A DNA stretch of 14,643 nucleotides from an uncultured Burkholderiales bacterium (GCA_946480465.1 CAMLJY010000114.1:1-14643), one strand, 5' to 3'; shown: positions 1-7,582, counted from the stretch's first letter. The notes: a model not told the origin generated them from the letters alone. Translations and numbers: made by a program.

Positions 1-937
1 CCTCGCGCACCTGCGCCAGCCGCTGCGCCAGCGCCCGCCCGAAGTCCAGCACGTTGCCGTTGCGCTGCATCGTCACGCCGATGGCGAGCACCGGCACGCC
101 GTTGTGCCGGATGGTCAGGCTGGGCGGATCCTCATGCCCGGCGCGCACGGTGGCGACGTCCGCGAGCCGCAGCGCCTGGCCGCTCACTTCGAGCGTCACG
201 TCGGCGACGTCGGCAACGCTGCGCAGGCCACTGTCCACCCGCACCTGGACACGGTCGTGCGCCGCATCGGCCGACCCGGCCGGGGCCACCAGGTTGCGCC
301 GCGCCAGCGCGTCGAACACGGCCGTGGGCGGAATGCCCAGTGCCGCAAGGCGCTGCGTGGACAGCTCCACGTACACGCGCTCCGCCTGCTTGCCCAGCAC
401 GTCGACCTTGGCCACGCCGGGCACGCCCTGGAAGCGCCGCTTCACCTCCTCGGTGACGGTGAGCAGCTCGGCCATCGACAGCTCGGGGGCGCTGAGGGCG
501 TAGAGCACGCTGTAGCGGTCGTTGTACTCGTCATTGAAGAAGGGCCCGCGCACGCCGTCGGGGAACTCCTGCCGCACGTCGCCGATCTTCTTGCGCGCCT
601 GGTACCACGCGTTCTCCAGCTCCGCCTTGCTGCTGCCGCCCTTCATCCACAGCGTGATCCCGCCGTAGCCCTGGCGGGCGAAGCTGCGCACGTACTCGAA
701 GTGGTCCAGCTCCTGCAGCCGGCGCTCGATGCGGTTGAGCACCTGGTCCTGCACCTGCTCGGCGCTGGCGCCCGGCCACACCACGATGGCCGTCATCTGC
801 GGCACGTCGAAACTGGGGTCCTCCAGCCGGCCCAGGCGGCTGAAGGACAGGCTGCCGACGATCAGCGTCGCGATGATCAGGAACAGCACCATCGGCCGGT
901 GGGTGACGGCCCACTCGGAGAGATTGAACCGCTTCAT
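1..937 (-). CDS. RND efflux permease (AcrB/HAE1-like), N-terminal part
   Basis: Inner-membrane pump of a tripartite efflux system, driving proton-coupled drug export. Only the first 312 residues are in the window; the gene runs off the left edge, whereas full members are about 1,000 residues. The start is ATG at 937, overlapping the adaptor stop by 4 bp (ATGA). Residues about 14-32 form the first membrane helix. The run GRLEDPSF follows, and then the porter domain with the typical stretches WPGASAEQVQDQV, RIERRLQEL and GGITLWMKGG. The GRLEDPSF region suggests the RND subgroup often annotated as acriflavin-resistance permease rather than the heavy-metal CzcA type, but substrate cannot be read from this part. 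It is the third gene of the efflux operon and probably shares the promoter upstream of the outer-membrane factor. Confidence 0.93.
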   Translation of the reverse strand, partial: MKRFNLSEWAVTHRPMVLFLIIATLIVGSLSFSRLGRLEDPSFDVPQMTAIVVWPGASAEQVQDQVLNRIERRLQELDHFEYVRSFARQGYGGITLWMKGGSSKAELENAWYQARKKIGDVRQEFPDGVRGPFFNDEYNDRYSVLYALSAPELSMAELLTVTEEVKRRFQGVPGVAKVDVLGKQAERVYVELSTQRLAALGIPPTAVFDALARRNLVAPAGSADAAHDRVQVRVDSGLRSVADVADVTLEVSGQALRLADVATVRAGHEDPPSLTIRHNGVPVLAIGVTMQRNGNVLDFGRALAQRLAQVRE

Positions 938-2070
938 GGGTTGCCCTTCGCGGCATCGGCCGCCGGTGTTGATTCGGGCGCACGTTCGATGGCGCGCACG
1001 GCCAGTCCCGCATCCAGCTTCTGGGCGCCGACGCTGACCACGCGGCTGCCGGCGGCCAGGCCGGTCACGTGCACCGAGGCGTCGTCCATCGACACCACCT
1101 GGACCGGCGCGAACACCAGCCCCGATCCCTTGGCGTTCAAGGTCCAGACGCCCGCCGGCCCGCTGCCCTTCACCAGCGCGGTCACCGGCAGCACGGCAAC
1201 GGCGGGCCCGGCCTGCGGTCCCGCCAGCGCCAGCCGCACCGTGCTGCCCAGCGGCAAGGCCGCCAGCTGCGCGCGGGATTCCGGCGCGGCCGCGTAACGT
1301 GCGCGGTAGGTGCGGCCCGGCACACTGGCCAGCGGCGACAGCTCGCGCAGCACCAGCTGCAGCGGCGGGCCGGCGTCCGGCCACCGCGTGGCGCTGGCAG
1401 CGAGCTTCGCCACCCGGCCCACCCAGTCCTCGGGCAGGTCGGCCACCACCTCGCGCTCGCCCTCGCGGGCCAGGGAAATCACCGGCTGGCCTTCAGCCAC
1501 CACCTGGCCGCGCTCGAAGTGCCGCGCGGTGACCACCCCGGCGTACGGCGCCACCAGCGTCGTGTAGGCCTCGCGGTTGCGGGCCAGCTCGAGCTGGCGG
1601 CGCGCCTGGTCGAGCCGGGCGGCCGCGGCCTCGGCGCGCGCCTTCTGGCGTTCATGGTCCGCGGCGCCCACCGAGCCATCGGCCAGAAGCCGCCGCAAGC
1701 GCGCCTCGTCAGAGGCCGCCTGCCGCGCGTCCACCCAGGCCGCCTGCACCTGGTCGGCGGCAGCGCGCGCGCCCTGTTGATGGTCGGCCGGGTCCAGCCG
1801 GGCCAGCGGCTGGCCCGGCTTCACGACGGCGCCCACGTCGACCAGCCGCTCGATCACCTGGCCGCCGGTGCGGAATCCCAGGTCCGTCTCGACCCGGGCC
1901 CGGACCACCGCGGTGAAGCTGCGGGCCTGCGTGGACAAGGCCGGGGCCACGGTGGTCACGAAGACCGGTTTGACGACCGGGGTGGACGCAGGCGGCTGGC
2001 CGCACGCGGCCAACAAAGTGCTGGCGGCGGCCAGCGCCACGAGCGGCACGGTGGAAGGGGTCTCGTTCAC
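934..2070 (-). CDS. RND efflux periplasmic adaptor (HlyD/MFP family), lipoprotein
   Basis: Membrane-fusion subunit, 378 aa, linking the RND permease to the outer-membrane factor. It starts with GTG at 2070, which overlaps the stop of the upstream gene by 4 bp (GTGA), so translation is probably coupled. Residues 10-23 form a lipoprotein signal ending in lipobox LLAAC, with Cys23 as the lipidation site. Then come a beta region with FRTGGQVIERLVDVGAVVKPGQ (biotinyl-lipoyl half), an alanine/arginine-rich coiled-coil hairpin at about residues 92-170, and the second lipoyl half with LVAPYAGVVTARHFERGQVV. The beta-barrel and membrane-proximal domains follow. The length is normal for the family, and substrate cannot be inferred. 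Confidence 0.93.
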   Translation of the reverse strand: MNETPSTVPLVALAAASTLLAACGQPPASTPVVKPVFVTTVAPALSTQARSFTAVVRARVETDLGFRTGGQVIERLVDVGAVVKPGQPLARLDPADHQQGARAAADQVQAAWVDARQAASDEARLRRLLADGSVGAADHERQKARAEAAAARLDQARRQLELARNREAYTTLVAPYAGVVTARHFERGQVVAEGQPVISLAREGEREVVADLPEDWVGRVAKLAASATRWPDAGPPLQLVLRELSPLASVPGRTYRARYAAAPESRAQLAALPLGSTVRLALAGPQAGPAVAVLPVTALVKGSGPAGVWTLNAKGSGLVFAPVQVVSMDDASVHVTGLAAGSRVVSVGAQKLDAGLAVRAIERAPESTPAADAAKGNP

Positions 2071-3551
2071 GGGAGTGTCCTTGCGGCAAGGGAAGTCATC
2101 TCGGCACCGGCGTGCCGCGGGGCAGCTCCGCCGCCCAGCGCCTTGTAGAGCTGCACGTCGGCCAGCACCTGCTGCAGGCGGCTGTCCGACAAGGCCAGTT
2201 CACTGGCGAGCACCGAGCGCTGCACGTCGAGCAAGGGCAGCAGGTCGATCTGCCCTTCGCGCAGCAGCGACTCGGCCCGCTGCAGCGAGCGGCGGCGGTG
2301 GTCCACGGTGCGTGCCAGCGCGGCGGCGCGCTCGGCCTCCTGCGAGCGCACGAGCAGGCTGTCCTCGACCTCCTGAACTGCCACCAGCACCGCCTTCTGC
2401 CAGGACAGCAGCGCTTCTTCCGCCCGGGCGGACTGCGCGCGGATGCCGGCGTCGATGCGGCCGGCGTTGAAGATCGGCGCCGCGAAAGCCAGCGCCACGT
2501 TCGAGAAGCGCACGGGTGCCAGGTCGAACCCGTTCGGCCGCAGGTCCTGGCGGCCGGCGAGCGCACTCAGGAAGAGCCTGGGCCACCACTGGGCGCGGGC
2601 CTCGGCACCACGCAGCGCTTCGGCGGCGACGCGGGCCTCGGCGGCGACCAGGTCGGGGCGCCGCCGCAGCAACCCGCTGGGCTGGCCCGCGCCGATCTCG
2701 CGCGCCGCGGGCCAGGCGAAATCCGGGTCCTCGCCGACGACGCGGTCGGACGGGCTGCGGCCCAGCAGCACGGCCAGCCGCGTGCGCGAAGTGCCGGCCA
2801 GCATGCGCAGCGCCGGCCGCTGCGCATCGAGCGCATCGGCCTCGGCACGCGCACGGTCCAGGTCGAAGGCACTGGCCAGGCCTTCACGCTGGCGGCTCTG
2901 CACACGGGCCGCCGTTTCGCGCTGGGCCTCGGCCAGCGCCTCGACGATGCGCAGGCGCTGCTCGGCGCCGCGCAGCACGAAGTACTGCCGTGCCACCTCG
3001 CTGCCGACGAGCAGCCGGGCGCCCACTGCCGCGGCCTGGGCGGCCGCGGCATCGGCCAGCGCGGCGTCGTGCGCGGCGCGCACGCCGCCGGCCAGGTCGA
3101 TCTCCCAGGCCAGGTCGACACCGGCGCGCCATGCGCGCACGTCCGGCATGCCTTGCTTGGCGGGTTCGGGCAGGCCGCTGGCGCTGCGCGACGCAGAAGC
3201 CTGCAGGCCCAGCGCGGGCCACAGGCGGGACCCCTGCGCAGCGGTGCCTGCCCGCGCCTGGCCGACCCGCTGCAGCGCGATGGCCACGTCCTGGTTCGCG
3301 CCCCAGGCCTGCCTGACCAGCCGCGCCAGCGTGGGATCACCGAACCCGTCCCACCAGTCTTCGTCGAGCGCTCGCGCCGCCACACCCGCCGGCTGCTCGT
3401 GCGTGAACGCGGCCGCCAGCGGCACGGGCGGCCGCAAGGGCTGCAGCGACGGTGACGAGCATGCCGATAGCATCGCCAGCGCCACGGCGGCCACCGCCGT
3501 CGGGCCGGGCCGCAGGCACGCGCCGCGGCTGCGGCGTGCGGTGAACCTCAT
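2067..3551 (-). CDS. Outer-membrane efflux factor (NodT/OprM-type), lipoprotein
   Basis: Outer-membrane channel of the tripartite pump, 494 aa from the chosen start. Two in-frame ATGs exist (3563 and 3551). The second is preferred because GGAG (3558-3561, minus strand) lies 6 nt before it and overlaps the first ATG. Residues about 17-31 form a lipoprotein signal ending in LSAC with Cys31. The rest has the repeated OEP helix-turn pattern of NodT proteins, for example LDEDWWDGFGDPTLARLV near the N-terminus and RRRPDLVAAEARVAAE in the middle. The gene is first in the operon, which is less common than adaptor-permease-channel order. It is read divergently from tetR with two operator-like sites between them. 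Confidence 0.93.
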   Translation of the reverse strand: MRFTARRSRGACLRPGPTAVAAVALAMLSACSSPSLQPLRPPVPLAAAFTHEQPAGVAARALDEDWWDGFGDPTLARLVRQAWGANQDVAIALQRVGQARAGTAAQGSRLWPALGLQASASRSASGLPEPAKQGMPDVRAWRAGVDLAWEIDLAGGVRAAHDAALADAAAAQAAAVGARLLVGSEVARQYFVLRGAEQRLRIVEALAEAQRETAARVQSRQREGLASAFDLDRARAEADALDAQRPALRMLAGTSRTRLAVLLGRSPSDRVVGEDPDFAWPAAREIGAGQPSGLLRRRPDLVAAEARVAAEALRGAEARAQWWPRLFLSALAGRQDLRPNGFDLAPVRFSNVALAFAAPIFNAGRIDAGIRAQSARAEEALLSWQKAVLVAVQEVEDSLLVRSQEAERAAALARTVDHRRRSLQRAESLLREGQIDLLPLLDVQRSVLASELALSDSRLQQVLADVQLYKALGGGAAPRHAGAEMTSLAARTLP

Positions 3552-3557
3552 GAATGA

Positions 3558-3561
3558 CTCC
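3558..3561 (-). promoter_or_regulatory. Ribosome binding site that decides the start of the outer-membrane factor
   Basis: On the minus strand GGAG lies 6 nt before the ATG at 3551. The alternative ATG at 3563 runs into this motif and has no purine-rich stretch at the right distance. Confidence 0.7.
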
Positions 3562-3562
3562 A

Positions 3563-3588
3563 TTTAATGGACTGGTCGGTCCACTAAA
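3563..3588. promoter_or_regulatory. TetR operator-like site A
   Basis: Inverted repeat with 10-bp arms TTTAATGGAC and GTCCACTAAA (one mismatch) around the six-base spacer TGGTCG. The core TGGAC/GTCCA (3568-3583) is perfect. It overlaps the predicted start of the efflux transcript and the -35 region of tetR. The same core is found at three other places in the window, always at a promoter, and this fits the operator of the adjacent TetR-family gene. Confidence 0.75.
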
Positions 3589-3605
3589 GTGTAGTCAGAT
3601 ATACT
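3577..3605 (+). promoter_or_regulatory. Probable tetR promoter
   Basis: TATACT at 3600-3605 matches 5 of 6 positions of the -10 consensus. The -35 region (about 3577-3582) is poor and lies within operator site A. The predicted start, near 3612, is inside site B and gives a leader of only about 12 nt without a clear Shine-Dalgarno. This arrangement suggests autorepression and possibly near-leaderless translation. Confidence 0.4.
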
Positions 3606-3615
3606 GTACCGTCAA
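3588..3615 (-). promoter_or_regulatory. Sigma-70-type promoter of the efflux operon
   Basis: On the minus strand a -35 box TTGACG (3610-3615) is followed after 16 bp by TACACT (3588-3593, 4 of 6 matches to TATAAT). The predicted start near 3581 falls inside operator site A and leaves about 30 nt of leader with the GGAG ribosome binding site. The -35 box is exactly the six-base spacer of operator site B, so binding there would block polymerase. Assigned by eye; the start has not been mapped. Confidence 0.55.
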
Positions 3616-3620
3616 GTCCA
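3605..3620. promoter_or_regulatory. TetR operator-like site B
   Basis: TGTAC, spacer CGTCAA, GTCCA: the same half-sites as site A with one mismatch. The 17 bases from 3605 (TGTACCGTCAAGTCCAT) recur exactly at 5301-5317. On the minus strand the spacer reads TTGACG, the -35 box of the efflux promoter. The site is centred 37 bp from site A and ends just before the tetR start codon. Confidence 0.7.
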
Positions 3621-3623
3621 TAA

Positions 3624-4283
3624 ATGAAGACGATGCCCCCCAACGACGACGATGCCGCCTCCCCGCCCCGCCGCGGCCGGCCGCGGGACCCGGAGCGCTG
3701 CCGGCGCATCCTGGAAGCGGCGCGCCATCACTTCAATGCGCACGGCCTGGAGCGGGCCAGCGTGGATGCCATCGCGGCCGACGCCGGCGTCTCGAAGATG
3801 ACCATCTACAGCCATTTCTCGTCCAAGGAAGGGCTGTTCGAAGCGGCCGTGCGCGACCGCACCGACCTCGTGATGGGCGGGCTGGCGGGCGTGGAAGCGA
3901 TGGATCCGCAGCAACCGCGCAAGGCGCTGCTGGCCATCGGCGAGCAGTTCCTCGCGCTGACGCGCGAGGAAGAAGCGCTGGGTCAGTTCCGCTCGGTCTA
4001 CGGTGCCGCCGGCGCACAGCCGGAGGCCTGCCGCGCCTTTTACCGGCAAGGGGCGGAACGGCTGGTCGGCGACCTGGCGGCCTATCTGCGCCGCGCCGAC
4101 GTCGCCGGCAGCCTGAAGGTGCGAAACCCGCGGCAGGCGGCGGACCTGTTCCTCGCGATGTTCCTCGGCGACGGCCACATCCGCGGCCTGCTGAAGCTCG
4201 AGATGCCCGACGCGCGGGAGAACAAGGCCCTGCTTCGGGAGGCCGTGCGGGTCTTCATGGCCGCCTATGCGGAAGCCGGCTGA
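3624..4283 (+). CDS. TetR/AcrR-family repressor of the efflux operon
   Basis: DNA-binding transcription factor of 219 aa, normal length for the family. An Arg/Pro-rich N-terminal tail (RRGRPRDPE) precedes the TetR_N helix-turn-helix, with ILEAARHHFNAHG at 29-41 and VDAIAADAGVSKMTIYSHF at 47-65 as its recognisable core. The ligand-binding C-terminal half, about 80-219, resembles the AefR-like TetR C-terminal group. The start could also be ATG 3633 (Met4); neither has a good Shine-Dalgarno. It is divergent from the pump genes and probably binds sites A-D, so it would repress itself, the pump and the SDR until an inducer binds. The regulon is inferred from the shared sites. Confidence 0.93.
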   Translation: MKTMPPNDDDAASPPRRGRPRDPERCRRILEAARHHFNAHGLERASVDAIAADAGVSKMTIYSHFSSKEGLFEAAVRDRTDLVMGGLAGVEAMDPQQPRKALLAIGEQFLALTREEEALGQFRSVYGAAGAQPEACRAFYRQGAERLVGDLAAYLRRADVAGSLKVRNPRQAADLFLAMFLGDGHIRGLLKLEMPDARENKALLREAVRVFMAAYAEAG

Positions 4284-4343
4284 CGAAGCCGCGGCCCGCG
4301 CCGGCGCGATCGGTTCCGCCGCGGCCCGGCCGAAGCCCCGCGT

Positions 4344-5150
4344 TCAGGCCAGCCCGAAGGTCTTGCGCAGGTTGGCATCCACCGGCCCGGCCGGCATGAA
4401 GCGGCGCAACCTGCTCAGCAGCGAGGCCTGGCCCTTGGGTGTGCGGCGCATGCGCCATGCGCCGAGGGCGGCATCGACGATGGTGGCGGCCACGCCGTCG
4501 GGAGCAGGCGCCTCGGTGACGTTCCGCACGATCGCGCGGGACACCAGCGCGCGCTCGGCGTCGTAGGCGGAAATCGGCGAAGCGGCCTGCGGCGCATTGA
4601 GGTCCAGGTTGGTCTTGGTGTAGGAAGGCTCGACCAGCACCACGCGGACGCCGAAGCCGCGCACCTCGTGGTCCAGGGTCTCGGACAGGCCTTCGACCGC
4701 ATGCTTGGACGCTGAATAAATCCCCATGTACGGGGCAGGCAGGAACCCGAGCACCGAGCTGACGTTGATGATCCGTCCCGCGCGCTGCCCGCGCATGATG
4801 GGCAGCACCGCCTTCGTGGTGCGCAGGATGCCGAAAAGGTTGGTGTCGAACAGCGACTGGGCCTCGGCCACCGAGGTTTCTTCCACGGCCCCCAGCAGCG
4901 TCCCGCCGGCGCTGTTGACCAGCACGTCGATGCGTCCGGCCTGGGCCATCACCACCTGGACCGCGCGCTGCACCGAAGCGTCGTCGCGCACGTCCATCTC
5001 GACCAGCACGACACCGGGTATCGGCTGCGCGCGCTCGAGGCTGCGGACCGTGCCGAACACCCGGCATCCCCGTTCGGTGAACTTCACGGCAGCGGCCCGC
5101 CCGATTCCGGACGAGACCCCGGAAACCACCACCACCTTGGAACTCGACAT
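4344..5150 (-). CDS. Classical short-chain dehydrogenase/reductase (SDR)
   Basis: NAD(P)-dependent cytosolic oxidoreductase of 268 aa, substrate unknown. The start at 5150 (MSSSKVV) is chosen over the upstream ATG at 5204 because GAGGG sits 5 nt before it and the Rossmann strand then begins at residue 5. Cofactor loop SGVSSGIG is at 10-17, with Ser in place of the usual first Thr. VNSAG is at 78-82, the catalytic Ser is at 131/132, and Tyr145 and Lys149 lie in YSASK. EPSYTKT follows the sixth strand. The basic C-terminus ([17 protein letters not shown]) resembles the SDRs often called simply oxidoreductase. It converges on tetR with a 60-bp gap that lacks a clear terminator. Two copies of the TetR operator lie at its promoter, so it may modify or detoxify an inducer or pump substrate (inference). 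Confidence 0.92.
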   Translation of the reverse strand: MSSSKVVVVSGVSSGIGRAAAVKFTERGCRVFGTVRSLERAQPIPGVVLVEMDVRDDASVQRAVQVVMAQAGRIDVLVNSAGGTLLGAVEETSVAEAQSLFDTNLFGILRTTKAVLPIMRGQRAGRIINVSSVLGFLPAPYMGIYSASKHAVEGLSETLDHEVRGFGVRVVLVEPSYTKTNLDLNAPQAASPISAYDAERALVSRAIVRNVTEAPAPDGVAATIVDAALGAWRMRRTPKGQASLLSRLRRFMPAGPVDANLRKTFGLA

Positions 5151-5264
5151 GAATGCCCTCGCACGATTCGGTTGGTGAACGCGGCCGCGCCGCGCCGGCA
5201 CCAAGTGCCTGCGCCACCGGCCCCGGCCGACGGGCAGCCTCTGCGTCGCTGCGACCGGAATAAA

Positions 5265-5280
5265 TGGACCACAAAGTACA
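5265..5280. promoter_or_regulatory. TetR operator-like site C
   Basis: TGGAC, spacer CACAAA, GTACA: the inverse orientation of the TGTAC/GTCCA type seen at sites B and D. It overlaps the predicted start of the SDR transcript, exactly as site A does for the efflux operon. Confidence 0.65.
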
Positions 5281-5283
5281 GTA

Positions 5284-5311
5284 ATCTTACCTGGATTTAA
5301 TGTACCGTCAA
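5284..5311 (-). promoter_or_regulatory. Sigma-70-type promoter of the SDR gene
   Basis: On the minus strand a TTGACG -35 box (5306-5311) is followed by 16 bp and TAAGAT (5284-5289). The start would be near 5277, inside site C, giving a leader of about 125 nt before ATG 5150. The -35 box and the 16-bp spacing are identical to the efflux promoter. Confidence 0.6.
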
Positions 5312-5322
5312 GTCCATTAAAA
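5297..5322. promoter_or_regulatory. TetR operator-like site D
   Basis: Near-perfect inverted repeat with arms about TTTAATGTAC and GTCCATTAAA (9 of 10 positions pair) around the spacer CGTCAA. The core is 5301-5316, and 5301-5317 is identical to 3605-3621. It contains the -35 box of the SDR promoter on the minus strand and lies 36 bp from site C. Confidence 0.75.
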
Positions 5323-5346
5323 CGACATGCCGTGCCGCGGGGCGAT

Positions 5347-5369
5347 GGGCCGCGCGGGCCGCGCGGCCC
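5347..5369. repeat. GC-rich inverted repeat upstream of the phasin-like gene
   Basis: Perfect 10-bp arms GGGCCGCGCG and CGCGCGGCCC separated by GGC. There is no T tract on either side, so it is not an ordinary intrinsic terminator. It separates the SDR promoter from the phasin-like gene and may insulate them, or may only reflect the base composition. Confidence 0.4.
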
Positions 5370-5453
5370 GTCCGGCCCCCCCTGCCATCCATGGCGGCCT
5401 GCCGCGCGTCCGTTCGGGGGAGTTCAGCGTCGGCACGAAAGGCCGGCGTCGGC

Positions 5454-5469
5454 GGGTACGGCGTTTGCA
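5454..5469 (+). promoter_or_regulatory. Possible sigma-54 promoter of the phasin-like gene
   Basis: GGGTACG (5454-5460), four bases, TTGCA (5465-5469) keeps the GG-N10-GC core of sigma-54 promoters and matches 10 of 12 consensus positions. The start would fall near 5480, about 28 nt before ATG 5508. Such matches arise by chance in GC-rich DNA, and no activator site was identified. Confidence 0.35.
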
Positions 5470-5507
5470 CTGAGGACAGTTCTTCGACCCAACCCCGAGG
5501 ATCCTTT

Positions 5508-5846
5508 ATGCAGATGCCCTCCCTGGCGTTGACCACGCCCTACCACAACCTCATCCAGCGCAACACCAACCTGCTGATGCGCTTCTGGACCTCGCCCGAG
5601 GTGCTGAACGAATCGCGGGCGGCCATCGATGCGCTGATGCGCCAGACGCAGGCCTCGACCTTCAACCTGTTCCAGTCCACGGCCTTTTCCGACCTGGCAC
5701 GCGAGCTTTTCGCGAGCTACAGCCAGTTCCTCGCCGAGGCCATGAAGGCGCAGATCGACACCACGATTCAGGCGCAGCACTACACCCTCGACGAGGCGAA
5801 GCGCGCCCCCGGCGCGGCCGCGGCGGCGTTCCGGCGCGCGGCCTGA
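5508..5846 (+). CDS. Small helical protein, phasin-like
   Basis: A 112-residue protein. Start ATG 5508 has GAGG 7 nt upstream; an ATG at 5391 in the same frame would add a low-complexity, uncharacteristic N-terminus. It has no signal peptide, membrane helix or enzyme motif. Residues about 10-95 look like a few amphipathic helices: NLIQRNTNLLMRFWTSPEV, then QASTFNLFQSTAFSDLARE, then YSQFLAEAMKAQIDTT. The tail is Ala-rich. The pattern of NxxLLxRFxxSPEV followed by an amphipathic SxxF helix recalls phasins, which coat polyhydroxyalkanoate granules, but it is shorter than typical phasins and this is similarity by eye only. The gene is monocistronic and converges on the receiver-domain gene. Confidence 0.7.
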   Translation: MQMPSLALTTPYHNLIQRNTNLLMRFWTSPEVLNESRAAIDALMRQTQASTFNLFQSTAFSDLARELFASYSQFLAEAMKAQIDTTIQAQHYTLDEAKRAPGAAAAAFRRAA

Positions 5847-5871
5847 CGCCCGGGCGGTCCGCGCCGGCAGC

Positions 5872-5911
5872 CCGGCCGCGCAAGCGCCCGGCGGGCTAGC
5901 GGCGCGGCCGG
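5872..5911. repeat. Inverted repeat between convergent genes (possible bidirectional terminator)
   Basis: Arms CCGGCCGCGC (5872-5881) and GCGCGGCCGG (5902-5911) pair over 10 bp around a 20-nt loop. The right arm covers the last codons of the receiver gene. There is no T tract, so intrinsic termination is doubtful. Confidence 0.35.
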
Positions 5912-6336
5912 CGCGGGCCCTCGCCCCGGGCGGCAGTCGGCAGCGGTGGCGGCAGCGCATCCTCGTCATGCTGGCGGCTGCGCTCCAGCAGCTGCTGCAA
6001 GACGGCATCCGGCGGGGGCTTGTCCAGGCACAGGTCCGCGCCGCAGGCCTGGGGCACGTGCCGCTTGCCATCGTCCAGCGGCGCCAGCAAGGCCACGATG
6101 GTCAGCCCCTCATCCAGCAGCAGCTGCCTCAGCATGCCCGGCAGACGGCCCCCGACCGACAGCGCGGCGTCGATGAAGACCAGCTGCGGATGCAGCAGCG
6201 CCGCGCCCAGCAAGGCCGAGGCCTCGTCGTGCGCCGTGCGCACCTCGCAGCCCAGCGCCTGCAGGCGGTAACCCAGTGCCACGGCGGCCTTGACCCAGCC
6301 GTCGACGACGAGCACGCGCGTGGCTGGGCCATTCAT
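5896..6336 (-). CDS. Stand-alone degenerate response-regulator receiver domain
   Basis: A 146-aa single-domain protein with no output domain. The start at 6336 has GAGGT 6 nt upstream. The CheY-like fold is recognisable: strand VLVVD at 8-12, FIDAAL with the phospho-acceptor position Asp56, LTIVALLAP at 78-86, and conserved Lys106 in LDKPP. Two key positions are altered: the second acidic residue after Asp12 is Gly13, and the usual Thr/Ser of the fourth strand is Leu84. It may therefore bind metal poorly and act without normal phosphorylation, or bind a partner constitutively. The C-terminal 25 residues are a Pro/Arg-rich tail. No histidine kinase lies nearby, so the partner is unknown. Confidence 0.75.
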   Translation of the reverse strand: MNGPATRVLVVDGWVKAAVALGYRLQALGCEVRTAHDEASALLGAALLHPQLVFIDAALSVGGRLPGMLRQLLLDEGLTIVALLAPLDDGKRHVPQACGADLCLDKPPPDAVLQQLLERSRQHDEDALPPPLPTAARGEGPRRPRR

Positions 6337-6747
6337 GGTGCTACCTCATGGGTGTCTTCGCTCGCAAAGGGCTGCATGGTGTTCGAGGCCGGAACGGCGC
6401 AAGGCGCCGCGCGGCTGCGGCATCGAGGGCTCGACGCGGCGCTCTTGCATGGTTTCTGGCAATCCGGGTGCCATGGCCCCGCGCCGGCCGCGGGTCCGCG
6501 GTTTGCCGGCATTGCGGAAAAGCCTGCAAGACGCCAGGCAGCCGCCGTGCCATCCGCCGGCGGTGATGCAGCGCCTGCCGCGCCTGCCGCGCCTGCCGCG
6601 CCTGCTCGACGGCGTGCACGGCGTCTTCCGCGGCGCGTCCCGCGATGGACGTGGATCTCTGGCGTTATGCGCCGGCGCACGCGTTCCGCCGCCTCGACGC
6701 GCGCACCGCCCATTCACGGCTGCCGAAGTGCCGCGGGACGCACTGCT
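6337..6747. other. Gene-poor stretch of 411 bp
   Basis: No convincing gene on either strand. The open frames here are Arg-rich and lack ribosome binding sites or recognisable domains. It holds the upstream region of the receiver gene, a 9-bp tandem repeat at 6572-6607, a short GC palindrome at 6554-6563 and the 3' side of the DUF1264 gene. No clear terminator or sigma-70 promoter was seen. Confidence 0.5.
6572..6607. repeat. 9-bp tandem repeat, four units
   Basis: CGCCTGCCG is repeated three times exactly (6572, 6581, 6590), and a fourth unit at 6599 has two changes (CGCCTGCTC). It lies outside any supported gene. The 9-bp period would keep a reading frame, so a lost coding origin cannot be excluded. 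Confidence 0.75.
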
Positions 6748-7542
<795 letters not shown>

Positions 7543-7582
7543 CGAGCCTGCTCCTTTTGCACGTCAGGAGCCCGGCCGGGCA

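Noticed and set aside
104..1297. Long plus-strand open frame antisense to the efflux genes
   Set aside because: It mirrors the permease and adaptor codons in GC-rich DNA, is rich in His, Arg and Ala, and has no recognisable domain; the minus-strand genes have clear family motifs and coupled starts.
2112..3567. Long plus-strand frames antisense to the outer-membrane factor
   Set aside because: They overlap a clear NodT-type lipoprotein gene entirely and have low-complexity composition; shadow frames.
4284..4343. Repeated GCCGCGGCCCG in the tetR-SDR gap as a terminator
   Set aside because: The copies are direct repeats, the possible stems are short, and no T tract follows.
6333..6717. Minus-strand open frames just upstream of the receiver gene, one ending in a 4-bp overlap with its ATG
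   Set aside because: The overlap is tempting, but the predicted proteins are Arg/Ala-rich, contain the tandem repeat, and have no ribosome binding site or family resemblance.
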